Shown here piece by piece: positions 30,726-41,400 of a stretch of 64,000 nt of DNA. Every line of letters begins with the position of its first letter. The stretch's first letter is position 1. Source of the stretch: Opisthocomus hoazin (lineage: Eukaryota; Chordata; Aves; Opisthocomiformes; Opisthocomidae); the NCBI RefSeq assembly GCF_030867145.1, contig NC_134440.1, forward strand, positions 8,556,001 through 8,620,000, in the 5' to 3' direction. Made by a program: the position numbers and the translations under genes. The notes beneath the pieces are model-generated. The model worked only from the letters and a program-made list of their open reading frames with translations. It was not told where the DNA came from and did not search any database.

Positions 30726-32300
30726 CCCCTAGGGTGGCCGACCCCTGGTGGGTTGGGGCTGGGCAGCATGGGGTGCAGCAGCCAGGCCATTGCCCCAGGA
30801 TGAGGATGGGGTTATGGGGTGGCACAGAGCACCCCTGGCTGGGGGGGGTTGAGGGCGGAGCTGGATGCTGCAGCAGGGCTGAGGAGGGGTCTCCCGTGGG
30901 GGATGTGGACCACGGTGGGATGCCTGCAGGGTGCTACCAGGACGGGGGTGCCAGGTATGACCTCGCGCACCGATCAGCCCATCCCTGCGGAGACACGACC
31001 CTGCGGGAGGACATTTTAGCAGCTCTGGGGGAGGCCGGGGTCTCCCATCGCCCCGTTTCTTTCTCCAACTTCGCAACCTCCCGGCTGGCGCCTGGTGCTG
31101 GGGCCGTGCTGGGACGACGGGAATGTTCCTGCGCGGATGCAGAGAAAACCTGTAACCCCCACCGCGGGGAGCAGAAACTTGCCCCGGGAGGTGCTTTTTT
31201 ATAGTGATGAAACTTAACAAGCAGCGAGCAGGGGTCTGCGAGGAGGGAGTCTCCCACTACACGAGCGTCTCTGGCTGGTTTCCATTTTTTTGGCTCTTTT
31301 CCCCCCAAAAACTCAAACCAATTCACCCGGCTACTGATTTATGGCGCGGTGGGAATTGGCTGCTGGGAGGCAGGGACCCACTCCCCGCGGCTTCGCCTGT
31401 GGCTGAGCCCGGAGCTGGTGGGTGGGGGTACGGCTTTGGGGACACCCCTAAGCCTCAGCCACCCCAGCGCTGGATCCGGCCTCCTGCCCTGGGGTGCAAA
31501 CCGGGAGCATCCCCCGTGACTGGGTCTGGAGCCATGGTTTTGGGTCGCATCCTCTGTTCAGTGCCTGCTGTGTCACCCAGTGCGGCGTGAGGTGTCCCCG
31601 GGGCAGGGAGCGGGTCCCTGCTGTCACCCGGGCTGCAGTGGGGATGACTTTGGCCCAGATGTGGTGGCAAAAACACGGAAGGACACGCACCTCCCGGGAG
31701 CGAGGGCTGTGCCGGCGCACGTCCCTCCATGCTGCCCCTTGTCCCACATGGGGACCTGGGATGCTGTGACAACCCTCCCACGTCACCTAAAATGGTCCCA
31801 AGGTTGTTCCCCTCCTTAACTTAAATGGGGGCATTCGGCTGTTGGGTCGTGCTGGGAGGGAGAGCGAGCTTCAGCCGGGCGTCCCGGGGACAAGCGGCAG
31901 GGGACATCCCCTCGTTTCTCTGCAGAGGAGCCAGGGGTTTTTTTTGGGGGGGAAGATGAAGTTGGTCTTGGGGATCCATTCGTCGAGCTGGGAGGCTGCG
32001 GTGGGGAGGTCAGGTCCTCGGTGGGGTTGGAGGGATGCGTTTGGGGTGCTGAGCTGGGAGTTGGGGGGACTTGGCCCCACCAGGACAGGTGAACTTGGGA
32101 GTGCCTGTTCTCAGAGAGGCTCCCTCGGTGTGTGCAGGGACCCTTGGGACCTTCCCCAGTGCTCTAACTGGGAGCTGAGTGGGCATCCCAGTTAACCAAG
32201 CTGCCCCTTCCCACGTGGAGAAGCGGGAGCCAAGATCAGCCTGAATCGATTTCGAGCAGTTTTCCCATGTGGGGTCCTAAAGGTCTGGACAAAAATGAAT
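30726..32300. other. intergenic region, no gene recognised
   Basis: Nothing recognised. GC content falls gradually. No conserved frame, RNA gene or LINE fragment was seen. Confidence 0.4.
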
Positions 32301-32313
32301 GCTTTATTTTGTA

Positions 32314-32376
32314 TTATTTTATTTTATTTTATTTTATTTTATTTTATTTTATTTTATTTTATTTTATCTTATTTTA
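32314..32376. repeat. (ATTTT)n microsatellite
   Basis: About twelve pentamer copies, with one TTATC interruption near the 3' end. Confidence 0.97.
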
Positions 32377-32928
32377 CCAGCTTGTGAGATGAGTAAGCAT
32401 GGGTCGAGAATTATAAGGAAGGGAAACGTTATTCTGCATGTGTCTGTGTGCGTGGTGTTTCAACAGTCCTCTCTACTCCAGCTGAAGTTATATAAAATAG
32501 ATTTATCTATACCATAAAATTAAACATGCGTTCTCTTTCTGGGGAAAGAATAGCTTGCTCGCTCTGCTAGCACTCGTGGGAGGCAGGGAGCTGGCTGGCA
32601 GGAGCGTGGGTGGGGATGCTCGGCGTGAGCCCTCCGGGTACCGCGTGAAGCACCTTGTGTCGGCGGCACGTTTCTGCGGAGGGAAGGCTGCGGATCTCCT
32701 GGCGCTTCCTGCTTTTTCAAAGCTTTTTATCGATTATTCAGGTTTCCCGGGGCCGGCGGCTGCGGGGGATCAGTCTCCCGCTTGCTCCCCCTGCGCGGTG
32801 GCCGGGCGTGGTGGTGGGCTCCAGTCCCGGTGTCCTCAGCCCCTGGGCTTGCTCCGCTGGGATGCCGTGGGGGAGCGCTGGGTAGGGAGCAGGCAGCGTC
32901 GTCGCCTTGCTGCGGCGCCGTATTCGAA

Positions 32929-32934
32929 AATAAA
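32929..32934 (+). terminator. orphan poly(A) signal AATAAA
   Basis: AATAAA is followed by the GT-rich GTGGTTTGGGTTTTTT, a good poly(A) context. No recognised gene ends here. It might terminate the transcript proposed to start near 28880, or be chance. Confidence 0.3.
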
Positions 32935-33539
32935 GTGGTTTGGGTTTTTTAAAGACTACTACGAAACATGAGTTGTGTGATCTTTGTTCTTCCTTGGGGC
33001 CAAGGACAACTCCTCCTCGTGTGCCATCATCCAGCACTGCCCCAGCGCCTTCCACCCGCTCTCCCACCTCTCCTTCCACAAGCCATGAGGCTTCCCTGGA
33101 GCATCCCTTCCCTCTGGGCTGGGGTTTCTGCCCCCACTTCATGGGGCTTCTCCTCGCAAGGCTTGGTCGCCCGCTGTCATCCCAAAATGGCCTCATCTGC
33201 TGAAGGTGGAGACCCCCTCCTCGGACAACCCGAAGTCGGGGCAGCGCTGGGTGATTCCCAGGCACTGCAGATGCCCCTTGCCCGCCTGAACCCCCCCCAG
33301 GGCTGGCTCCCAGTCCCTGCTCTGGCACCGACTCAGCACAAACAAACGGCTGGTACCCCGTGCCTCAGTTTCCCCGCTGGTAAACACGGGTGTGCGATTG
33401 CCTGGGCCAAGGAGGGAGAGCCGGGTCTTCATGGCGGAGGGCGGTGCAGAGTGGGGTGGCCTCAAGCGGGTTATTTCTGCCTTGGGACCCTCGGCTGAAA
33501 CCTGGCTGGAATTCTGCTGCTTTCCGGAAGGCCAAGGTC

Positions 33540-33632
33540 ATGCTGGGGGCAGTGGGCAGTGCTGGGGGTGGTGGGCCATACTGGGGGTGGTGGGCTGAGC
33601 TGGGGGCAGTGGGCCATACTGGGGGTGATGAG
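33540..33632. repeat. short ~20-bp GCTGGGGGTGGTGGGC tandem repeat
   Basis: About five imperfect copies of CTGGGGG(T/C)(G/A)GTGGGC with alternating spacers. Non-coding. Confidence 0.8.
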
Positions 33633-33767
33633 CCGCAGCGCGAGGAGCCCAGGGCCGAGCCTCTGGCCGCAGCGGAGGGCTCTGCCGGCGTCCTGGGGGG
33701 AAGCAGCAGGACTGGACGGGGCAGCTGCAGCACCGGGGCCTGCACCCTCCTCCCCTGGCCTCTCCTA

Positions 33768-34289
33768 AAATCATGAAGGTTGGAAAAGACCTCCAAGGTC
33801 ATCCAGTCCAACCGTCACCCCAACACCCCCATGCCTGATAAACCATGTCCTGAAGTGCCACATCTACACATTTTTTGAACCCCTCCAGGGATGGGGACTC
33901 CCCCACTGCCCTGGGCAGCCTGGGCCAATGCTTTACAACTCTTTCAGGAAAGAAATTTTTCCTGATATCCAATCTAAACCTCCCCTGACGCCACTCCTCA
34001 TCAGACTTGTTCTCCAGCCCCCTCCCCAGCCTCGCTGCCCTTCTCTGGACACGCTCCAGCCCCTCCATGTCCTGCTTGTGGTGAGGGGCCCAAAGCTGAG
34101 CACAGCACTCGAGGTGCAGCCTCACCAGTGCCCAGCACAGGGGCAGGATCCCTGCCCTGGTCCTGCTGGCCACACCGTCCCTGATCCAAGCCAGGATGGC
34201 GTTGGCCTTCTTGGCCACCCGGGCACACTGCTGGCTCATGGGCAGCCGGCTCTCGACCAGCACCCCCAGGGCCTTTTCCGCCGGGCAGA
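33768..34289 (-). mobile_element. CR1 LINE fragment, reverse orientation
   Basis: The - strand frame contains the CR1 ORF2 C-terminal hallmarks [28 protein letters not shown] and [11 protein letters not shown]. The tail is at the left end (AAAGACCTCCAAGGTCATCC on the + strand). It is 5'-truncated and does not encode a full reverse transcriptase. Confidence 0.92.
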
Positions 34290-34291
34290 AC

Positions 34292-34689
34292 CAGTCTGAT
34301 GGGGAGCGGCTGAGGGAGCTGGGGCTGCTCAGTCTGGTGGAGGCTGAGGGGAGACCTTCTGGCTCTCTGCAGCTCCCTGCCAGGAGGGGGGAGTGAGGGG
34401 GGGGTGGGCTCCCAAGTAACCAGCGACAGGACGAGAGGCGATGGCCTCAAGGTGCATCAGGGTAGGTTTAGGGTAGATATTAGGGAAAATGTCTTTACTG
34501 AAGAGTGGTCGGGCATTGGCCCAGGCTGCCCAGGGCAGTGGAGTCCCCATCCCTGGAGGGGTTCAAACGCCGTCTGGATGTGGCACCTGGGGACATGGTT
34601 TAGCAGGCATGGGGGTGACGGGGTGACGGCCGGACTGGGTGATCTTGGAGGTCTTTTCCAGCCCTCACCATTCTGTGACTCTACGATTC
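34292..34689 (+). mobile_element. CR1 LINE fragment, forward orientation
   Basis: Begins with GAGCGGCTGAGGGAGCTGGG and ends with a tail variant (CACCATTCTGTGACTCTACG). It abuts the preceding CR1 at the truncated 5' ends, so the pair points outward. Frames are broken, and only the 3' ~400 bases are present. Confidence 0.9.
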
Positions 34690-34699
34690 CCCAAGCCCG

Positions 34700-35225
34700 C
34701 AGCGTTGCGTGGGGTCGTTGTGACCCAGGCGCTCTCTCGCCCTGAGGGGCTCTGCGGGGAGCGGGCCCAGCTGCGCGCCCAGAGCCAGCTGAACCGGGAG
34801 ACGCTCCCGCCGCCCACCCCGGGGGTCCCGTCCCCCTGCAGCCCCCCGCAGCCGGGGGGGGCGGGGGCTACCCCCGGGGGACGGAGGCGGGCAGCGGCCG
34901 AGCAGGTCACACAGCCCCATGGAGGCTGCGGAGCGCTGCGTGACTGAGCCCCAGCGCCTCCCCCGGGCCGCCATGTTCCTCCCCCTCCCGCCGCTCCCCC
35001 GCCCTTAGCCCCGCCCCCGGCCCCGGCCCCGCCCCGCGCTCCGCTCAGGCGCGCCGCGGGCAGCCCTGTGCGGGCAGCGGCGTCGCGGGGGCCTCGCCGC
35101 CGGGCCTTGGCGCTTCCAAGATGGCGGCGGGGCCGGCGGTGTGAGGCGGGAGCGCGTCGCTGCCGCCGCCTCCCGCGCCTGCTCTCCTCTTCCCCGCGCC
35201 CCGGCCCCGCTCCCCGCCCCGCAGC
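34700..35225 (+). promoter_or_regulatory. REXO1: REXO1 CpG-island promoter with TISU/YY1 element
   Basis: CpG-dense with GC boxes (CCCCGCCC) near 35000-35040. A GCCGCCATGTT YY1-type site lies near 34967. CAAGATGGCGGC at 35117-35128 is a perfect TISU match (SAASATGGCGGC), also a YY1 site. Its ATG opens a seven-codon upstream frame (35121-35144) that ends before the REXO1 start codon. Promoter and TISU use are inferred from motif and position. Confidence 0.7.
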
Positions 35226-35406
35226 ATGCTGAGATCCACCGGCTACTTCCGCGGCATCGACTGCCCCTTCCTCAGCGCCGGGGGGCCGGGCGGGGGCCCG
35301 CCCTGCCGCCGGCCCTACTGCCACTTCCGGCACCCCCCGGTGGCGGCCGCGCGGTGCGGAGCCTCCGGCGGCCCCGGCGCGGGGGTCGCGCTCGGCCACG
35401 GCGCAG
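35226..35406 (+). CDS. REXO1: REXO1 coding exon 1 (N-terminal CCCH-like finger)
   Basis: Encodes residues 1-60. Donor GCGCAG|GTACGG, phase 1. It lies within the CpG island and is unusually Gly/Pro/Ala-rich after the finger. Confidence 0.95.
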
Positions 35407-38400
35407 GTACGGCCCTGGCCCAGCCCGGCGGGTCGCGGCACCTCCTCTCCACTTCCCCCGTCTCTCTCCCCGCCCCGGGTGTGGGTGCTCCCGGCCCCGC
35501 GCCGGCCTCGGCCCACCCCCCCCCCCCCGGCCCCGCTGCCCCGCTGCCCCGCTCCCCGCAGCAGCGTGTCCTCCCCACGGCGGGGACAGGCCCGCGCCCT
35601 TCCTCCGTCTCAGGCCTGCCCACCCTCCAGGGCCTGAATCTGCCTCTGACTCCTCCAAACCCCGCCTGCTCCCGGGGCTCGGTTTTTCCCCCCCTCCCAA
35701 GCCCCTCTCGAGGGGGGTGTCCCCACGGGGTCTGTCAGCATCACCCGGGCGGGGCAGGTGGGTCCTCAGCACCCCTGAGCTCTGGTGTCTGCTTGTGCTC
35801 CGCCCTGCCCTGGCTCTGGGCCCTTTGTTGTCACCTCTTCTTGTCTCTGGAGGAGGGTCTGGAGGGCCTTTTCTGTCCCACCGTGTGAGAGATGGGCGTC
35901 TCCTCCTCCTCCTCATCTTCTCCTCCTCATCGTCAAGTCGGATCTCACAGTTGCCATCTGACACAGGGGTGGTGGGGAGCAGCTTTCTACAATGTCTGAT
36001 TCCCTGAGGACAGCCTGTCTCTCGTCACCAGGATGGAGGCTGCAGAAGGGCAGCTCTGCCCTGATCCCTTTCTTTGTCCCTCCAGGCACCGCAGCTCGCA
36101 TGGCAGTGAGGTGTCAGGGCGCTCGCTCAAACCGCTTTGCTGTCCCAACCCTTCAGGAGGTGCCTGGGGTGTGGGCGCTGGCGGTGACGCGCACTCTGGT
36201 CCAGCGCTGCGAGGCAGGTCCTGCCGGTGGGCTGTCAGGGAGGGCCTGCGGTCAGCTGGAGCGCCTCCGGGGACCGGAGTAAGGCGTGGAGCACTGCCAG
36301 GTTCTTCACGTGAGGCTTGGCTACAAAAAAAGATAGTGAGCTGTTGTTCTCCTCTGTTCCTCCAGCAACTCTGGTTGTACTTACACACGTTATTTGCTGA
36401 TCTGCTTAATTTGGGGGGAGAGAAAAGCCTTTATTCTTCTCCCTAGTAGAATGCTGCTTGCTTTCATTTCGTTAAAGCTTTGTTAATTCAGTTAGTTGTT
36501 ATTTACTTAGTTACTTGCTGGTACGTATGGTCTCTAACAACGTGAATTAGAAGTTGTCAAAATAAAGCACAACTTGTGGTTTTTTTTCTGTGCTTGTTTA
36601 ACTTTGGGTTATTCACAAGCTTGGAAGACGATTTAATTTTTTGCGTCTTCTGGTTACCAGGTCAGCTTACCATGACTGTGGTTTAGTTTAAAATAATGAA
36701 AGCGTACTCCAGCCTGTCATAGGCAGACAGATATCATATTAGAAAGACAGAAAGTTTTGCCTCTTTCAGTGTTCTTTTGATTTGAAAAGCTCCCTAGAAT
36801 CCTTTAGACTGGCCCTCTAGATGCTTGATATTATAATTATCCTTAAGTGTCCTGTTTCAGTTTGTCTTTAAATAATCTGCAGAGGGTCGGTTTTGGAACT
36901 AGATTTGCTCGGTTTGGTCTGCTGTCTGAAACAGATGCTGCTGTACTAAATAAATCCTGGCGCTGGTTTTGATTTTCGAAATGGGGAAGTGAAGGCTGGT
37001 CTTTAGTAAAACCTCCCAGTGCACCTGGAAAGTGTTTGCAGCCTCTAATACTGGCTGAAAAGTGTTAAAGTAAGAGCTGAGTGTGAATGGCAAGGAAGAA
37101 GTGATCCCAATACTAATCTTGGTAGGCCTGGCTTGGACATGTTAGTGACCCAGGAGAGAGAGCTTGTGTTTTGGGGAGTGAGAGCTGTTTGACTGCTGTA
37201 TTGCGGCTCTTAGAGAAGCTCTGGCTTTTGTGAAACAAAAGCTGAAAGTGTGCCTCGAGTTTTCGCAGGTGAAGTGTCTGCCGCTTGCAAAAGAAGCAGG
37301 ATCTGAGGCTTCACTTCCAGCCCGCTGCCTCCCACCTCCCCAGCCGGCTCAGCGCGTGTTCCTGCTCGCTTTCCCAAGCTCCTGGCGTCTAACGCGTGGC
37401 ACAGCTGTCGTAACCAAGGATCTGAAAATTCGGCCTCAGCTTAGTGTTGGGCTTCAGGCATTTTTTCTATGTTGATTTTGACTGAGAAATGGAAAATGAG
37501 TGATGAACCTGCTGCAGAAAGCTGTCTTTTAGAAAGAACTTCAGCAGGGTTGTGCCAGGTGCCTGATTTCACAGGAGCACAAGATGCTTTTGCAGTTATG
37601 TTTTAAGCAGTGCTATGGCTTAGCTTCATCTGAAAGGTTCAGCGTGAGGTGCTCCTGTCTTCCTCTGTCTGCCTGAAGCTCGTCTAGCCTGGAAAGATGT
37701 ATTTCAGATTTACACTAGAGGGTGTAGTAGTTTAGCTAGCAACCAGGCAACCATCTTCTTGAAGGCAGCTTCTCAGTCCAATGTAAGTTGCTCCCTGTCA
37801 GTGAAACAGCATGTCTTGTTTTAAAGTAGCCTTATAACAGTGCACGGGGGCATATTTGACCTATTTAATCACATCACTCGATAAATAAGCTTTAAAAGCA
37901 TAGTTTTTTTGCCAAAGCAGGTGGGTACCTACACCAAGAGCTACAGTGCAGATCTGTGTGTTCTGGGGTAGTGCCTAGAAAAAAGGATAACATCTGAAGA
38001 GTCAACCTGCAAAGCGTATTGATTCAAGGCTGATGCTGACTTTGATGTTTTTGGATCACCGTATGGCTGGCAGTAACCCAAAATCCTTAGTAGATCTTGT
38101 GTAGCCTTGAAAGTAGCTTTTGAAAACCTAGGAGTGGAGCTGGCCTTGCTGGGTCCTGGTGGGAGGAGGCTGTGGACACAAGCCAGACAGAGCAGCGAGG
38201 AGGTGAAAAGCTCAGTAATAGATGACCCTTATTTTCGTACAGTTCTCTCATGGTCCCAACTGCAGGGAGACAGTGGTGAAGAGGCCTCCATGCCTGTTAG
38301 GGCGTCCGCAGCAGCAGGGTGACTTGAGTTTTCCTATGTCTGCTGCTCTTTGCATGTGGCAGGGGGTCCCTTCTCTTCCCCTCTGAAAGCAGCTCAGTAA

Positions 38401-41400
38401 ATACAAACTTGTTGAGCGAGGAGGGAACCAATGTGATGCGTCCGGTCCATAGGGCACGTTTGAACTGGGTTCTGAAATAATGTGTGGTACTTCACGTGGG
38501 AGATCTGTTCCAGTGTCTTTACTGCAAGTATTTGCCTACGTGGTGGAAGAGCAGGGCTACCTGGAGGCTTGCAGAAATTCAGTGCTGAAAGCTGAGGAGG
38601 GTGCTGGGGCAGTAGCATGCACTGGTGTGGTATTTCCACAGTGCTGTTGGTGGGCTGAGAAAGGGGACATTGGCCTGTGTGGGACTGGGAATCTGGAGAT
38701 TGCAAATTCTAATCCTGGCTTGGCTGAAGTGCTTTTTCCATCTACAGAATGGCTAAAGCCCACCTGCTTCAGAGCAGGATGAAAAGATTATTGAATGCAT
38801 GTGAAGTGCTTTGAAAGCGTGCTATGTAAGAAGGGGGGAAGATCTGCCTTCAGTCCTAAAAGCATCTCTTAAGAGCCGTAGAGGAGAAAAATGGGTCTCT
38901 CTTTAAAGTCTAGGTCCTGAGTGTGCTGAAAGACATAAAAGAAGTGTGATACATCTCTTCATAAATATCTTAAGGAAACCAGCACTTTGGTTTGCTGGGT
39001 TTGGTAGTAGCTGTCAGGAGGTGCTTAAGAGGTGGAGGTTTTTTGAACCCAGAGCAGAAAGCTGCATCCAGGTCTGGAGGTCGGAGCTCCTCTTTGCTCT
39101 AATCCTGGTGTTAGCGTGCGATGGGAAGAGCAAGGCTTTCAGCACCCTGCCGTGAAATACTTTATTCTGGAGCGGTGTGCACTGGCAGTTGCTTGGCAGT
39201 TTGCTGCTGTGGTCTGAAGCTTGTGGAGTGGTTTTCTTACTGTGTGGTTTTTCTATTTGCATGGGCAAGGCCTTTCAGATTAGATCTAGATTGGATCTTT
39301 GAAAGGTGACTGGATGGGTTTGTGTGGTACCGTCTGGCGACGGAGTTTTCCACCTCTGTGTGATTCACATTACCCAGCTCACAAGTAAGCTGCTGTAACG
39401 CTGCTTGGCTCCTGTTTGGCCAGGTCAGAAGGCTGTGCTGCCGTTCAGCGTGACCTGGATAGGCTGGAAAGCTGGGCAGAGAGGAACCTGATGAGGTTCA
39501 GCAAAGCCAAATGCAGGGTCCTGCACCTGGGGAGGAACAACCCCAGGCACCAGTACAGGCTGGGGCTGACCTGCTGGAGAGCAGCTCTTTGGAGAGGGAC
39601 CTGGGTGTCCTGGTGGACGACAGGTTAACCATGAGCCAGCAGCGTGCCCTGGCTGCCAAGAAAGCCAATGGAATCCTGGGGTGCATCAAGAAGAGTGTGG
39701 CCAGCAGGACGAGGGAGGTTCTCCTTCCCCTCTACACTGCCCTGGTGAGGCCTCATCTAGAGTACTGTGTCCAGTTCTGGGCTCCCCAGTTCAAGAAAGA
39801 TGAAGAGCTACTGGAGAGAGTCCAGCGGAGGGCTACGAGGATGATGAGGGGACTGGAACATCTCCCCTACGAGGAGAGGCTGAGGGAGCTGGACTTGTTC
39901 AGCCTGAAGAAGAGAAGGCTGCGAGGGGACCTTATAAATGCTTATAAATATCTGCAGGGTGGGTGTCAGGAGGATGGGGCCAAGCTCTTTTCAGTGGTGC
40001 CCAGTGACAGGACAAGGGGCAATGGGCACAAACTGGAGCAGAGGAAGCTCCAGCTGAACCCGAGGAAGAACTTCTTCCCTCTGAGGGTGACGGAGCACTG
40101 GAACAGGCTGCCCAGGGAGGCTGTGGAGTCTCCTTCTCTGGAGATATTCCAGCCCCGCCTGGACAAGGTCCTGTGCAGCCTGCTCTGGGTGACCCTGCTT
40201 CGGCAGGAGGGTTGGACTAGATGACCCACAGAGGTCCCTTCCAACCCCTACTATTCTGTGATTCTGTGATTCTGTCAGGTGCGGAGAAATCCTTGGGCTT
40301 ATCTCTCCGGCTTTAACCCTGTTGAGCCTGTCCTTGATGCAGGAAGGCGCTTCGCCTCTCCCTGCTTCAAAGTCTTCAGCCGAAAAGCAGCCACGTGGGA
40401 TGGCTGTGACTTGTATATAAAATGCTGTGCAAGGTGATACTTGGTAAAACCTAAAGAGGCTCTGTAAATGTTAAAATCCAACTTTAATCATCCTCAGCCC
40501 GTGTGTCACCATAGGATCAAGGCCGTTGTCTTCTTCACCGGTCACGTTCCTCGTCCAGCGCGTTGCTGAGGGGCTGCGCATTAAACTCGGCCGTGTTTGG
40601 TGGGAGCAGCCTTTCTGCACTGTCTGAGGTTGCCTTTGTGTTACTTATATTGCAGTGCAGGTTCATGCTATCTGTAGAATGGATGAAAAAAAAGTCTTTA
40701 GCAGATGCGTTTTCCTTCCTGTAGTTCATGTGCAAGATCAGCTTCTTATAGGAAGGAGCTTTTGTTACTGTGTTTGCTGTAGGGACATTGAATGAGCAGA
40801 AACTTATGAACTGCCTTTGGTATTTCTTCACCGAGAGGGGAAGGCGGGTGGCTCAGTGTCGTTGCTGTAGTCCATGAACTGCATCTGGGGGGCATTGTGT
40901 GGGCATTGTGCTTTTTTGTTCCCCCACATTTGTGTTTAGGACAGTAATTACCAAAACGTCGCCGGTGGATGTTTTTTTAACTGAGTTTTGAAATGAAGAA
41001 TAGACAACCCACTTGACGGTGAGGTCAGGACGTGTCTTTTCATGTAAACCAAAGTCGTGGCTTTCCAGTGGTTAGGGATTTCTTGTCATTTAACTACACT
41101 GTCAGTTATGGCAGTTTTCCTGTGGGTGGGCAGGTGCAGCTGCTGTATGTGTCGGGATTTCAGTGTGGGCTGACAGAGCACTTCCAATTTTTGGGCTTTC
41201 TACAAGTGGTAGCGTGGCTGTGGGGAGTCTCGGCCCTGAGCTTGCGTGCGGCTCTTCCTTGCTCCAGTTCCACGCATGTGAGAAGCAGGAGGTGGGGGAA
41301 AATCTTCCCTGTCAAGCCAGAAAGATTTTGAAGGCTAAAGGTGCAGCGAGCTGCCTAGGTCCCGGAGGCAGTAGCCTTGTGCTGGTGTTTGTGAGCTCCC

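Noticed and set aside
29179-31204. Plus-strand frames of 517, 500 and 259 codons and minus frames of up to 298
   Set aside because: Product of the stop-free 62-bp minisatellite. All frames on both strands are open at once.
33799-34263. 154-codon minus frame as a coding gene
   Set aside because: It is the C-terminal piece of a CR1 reverse transcriptase in a truncated insertion.
35141-36007. 288-codon frame overlapping the REXO1 start, reading MRRERV
   Set aside because: Begins at a GTG and runs in a different frame from the REXO1 N terminus. It has no family similarity.
39416-40224. CR1 frames as possible host genes
   Set aside because: They match CR1 ORF2 C-terminal sequence, are 5'-truncated and frameshifted, and end in a CR1 tail.
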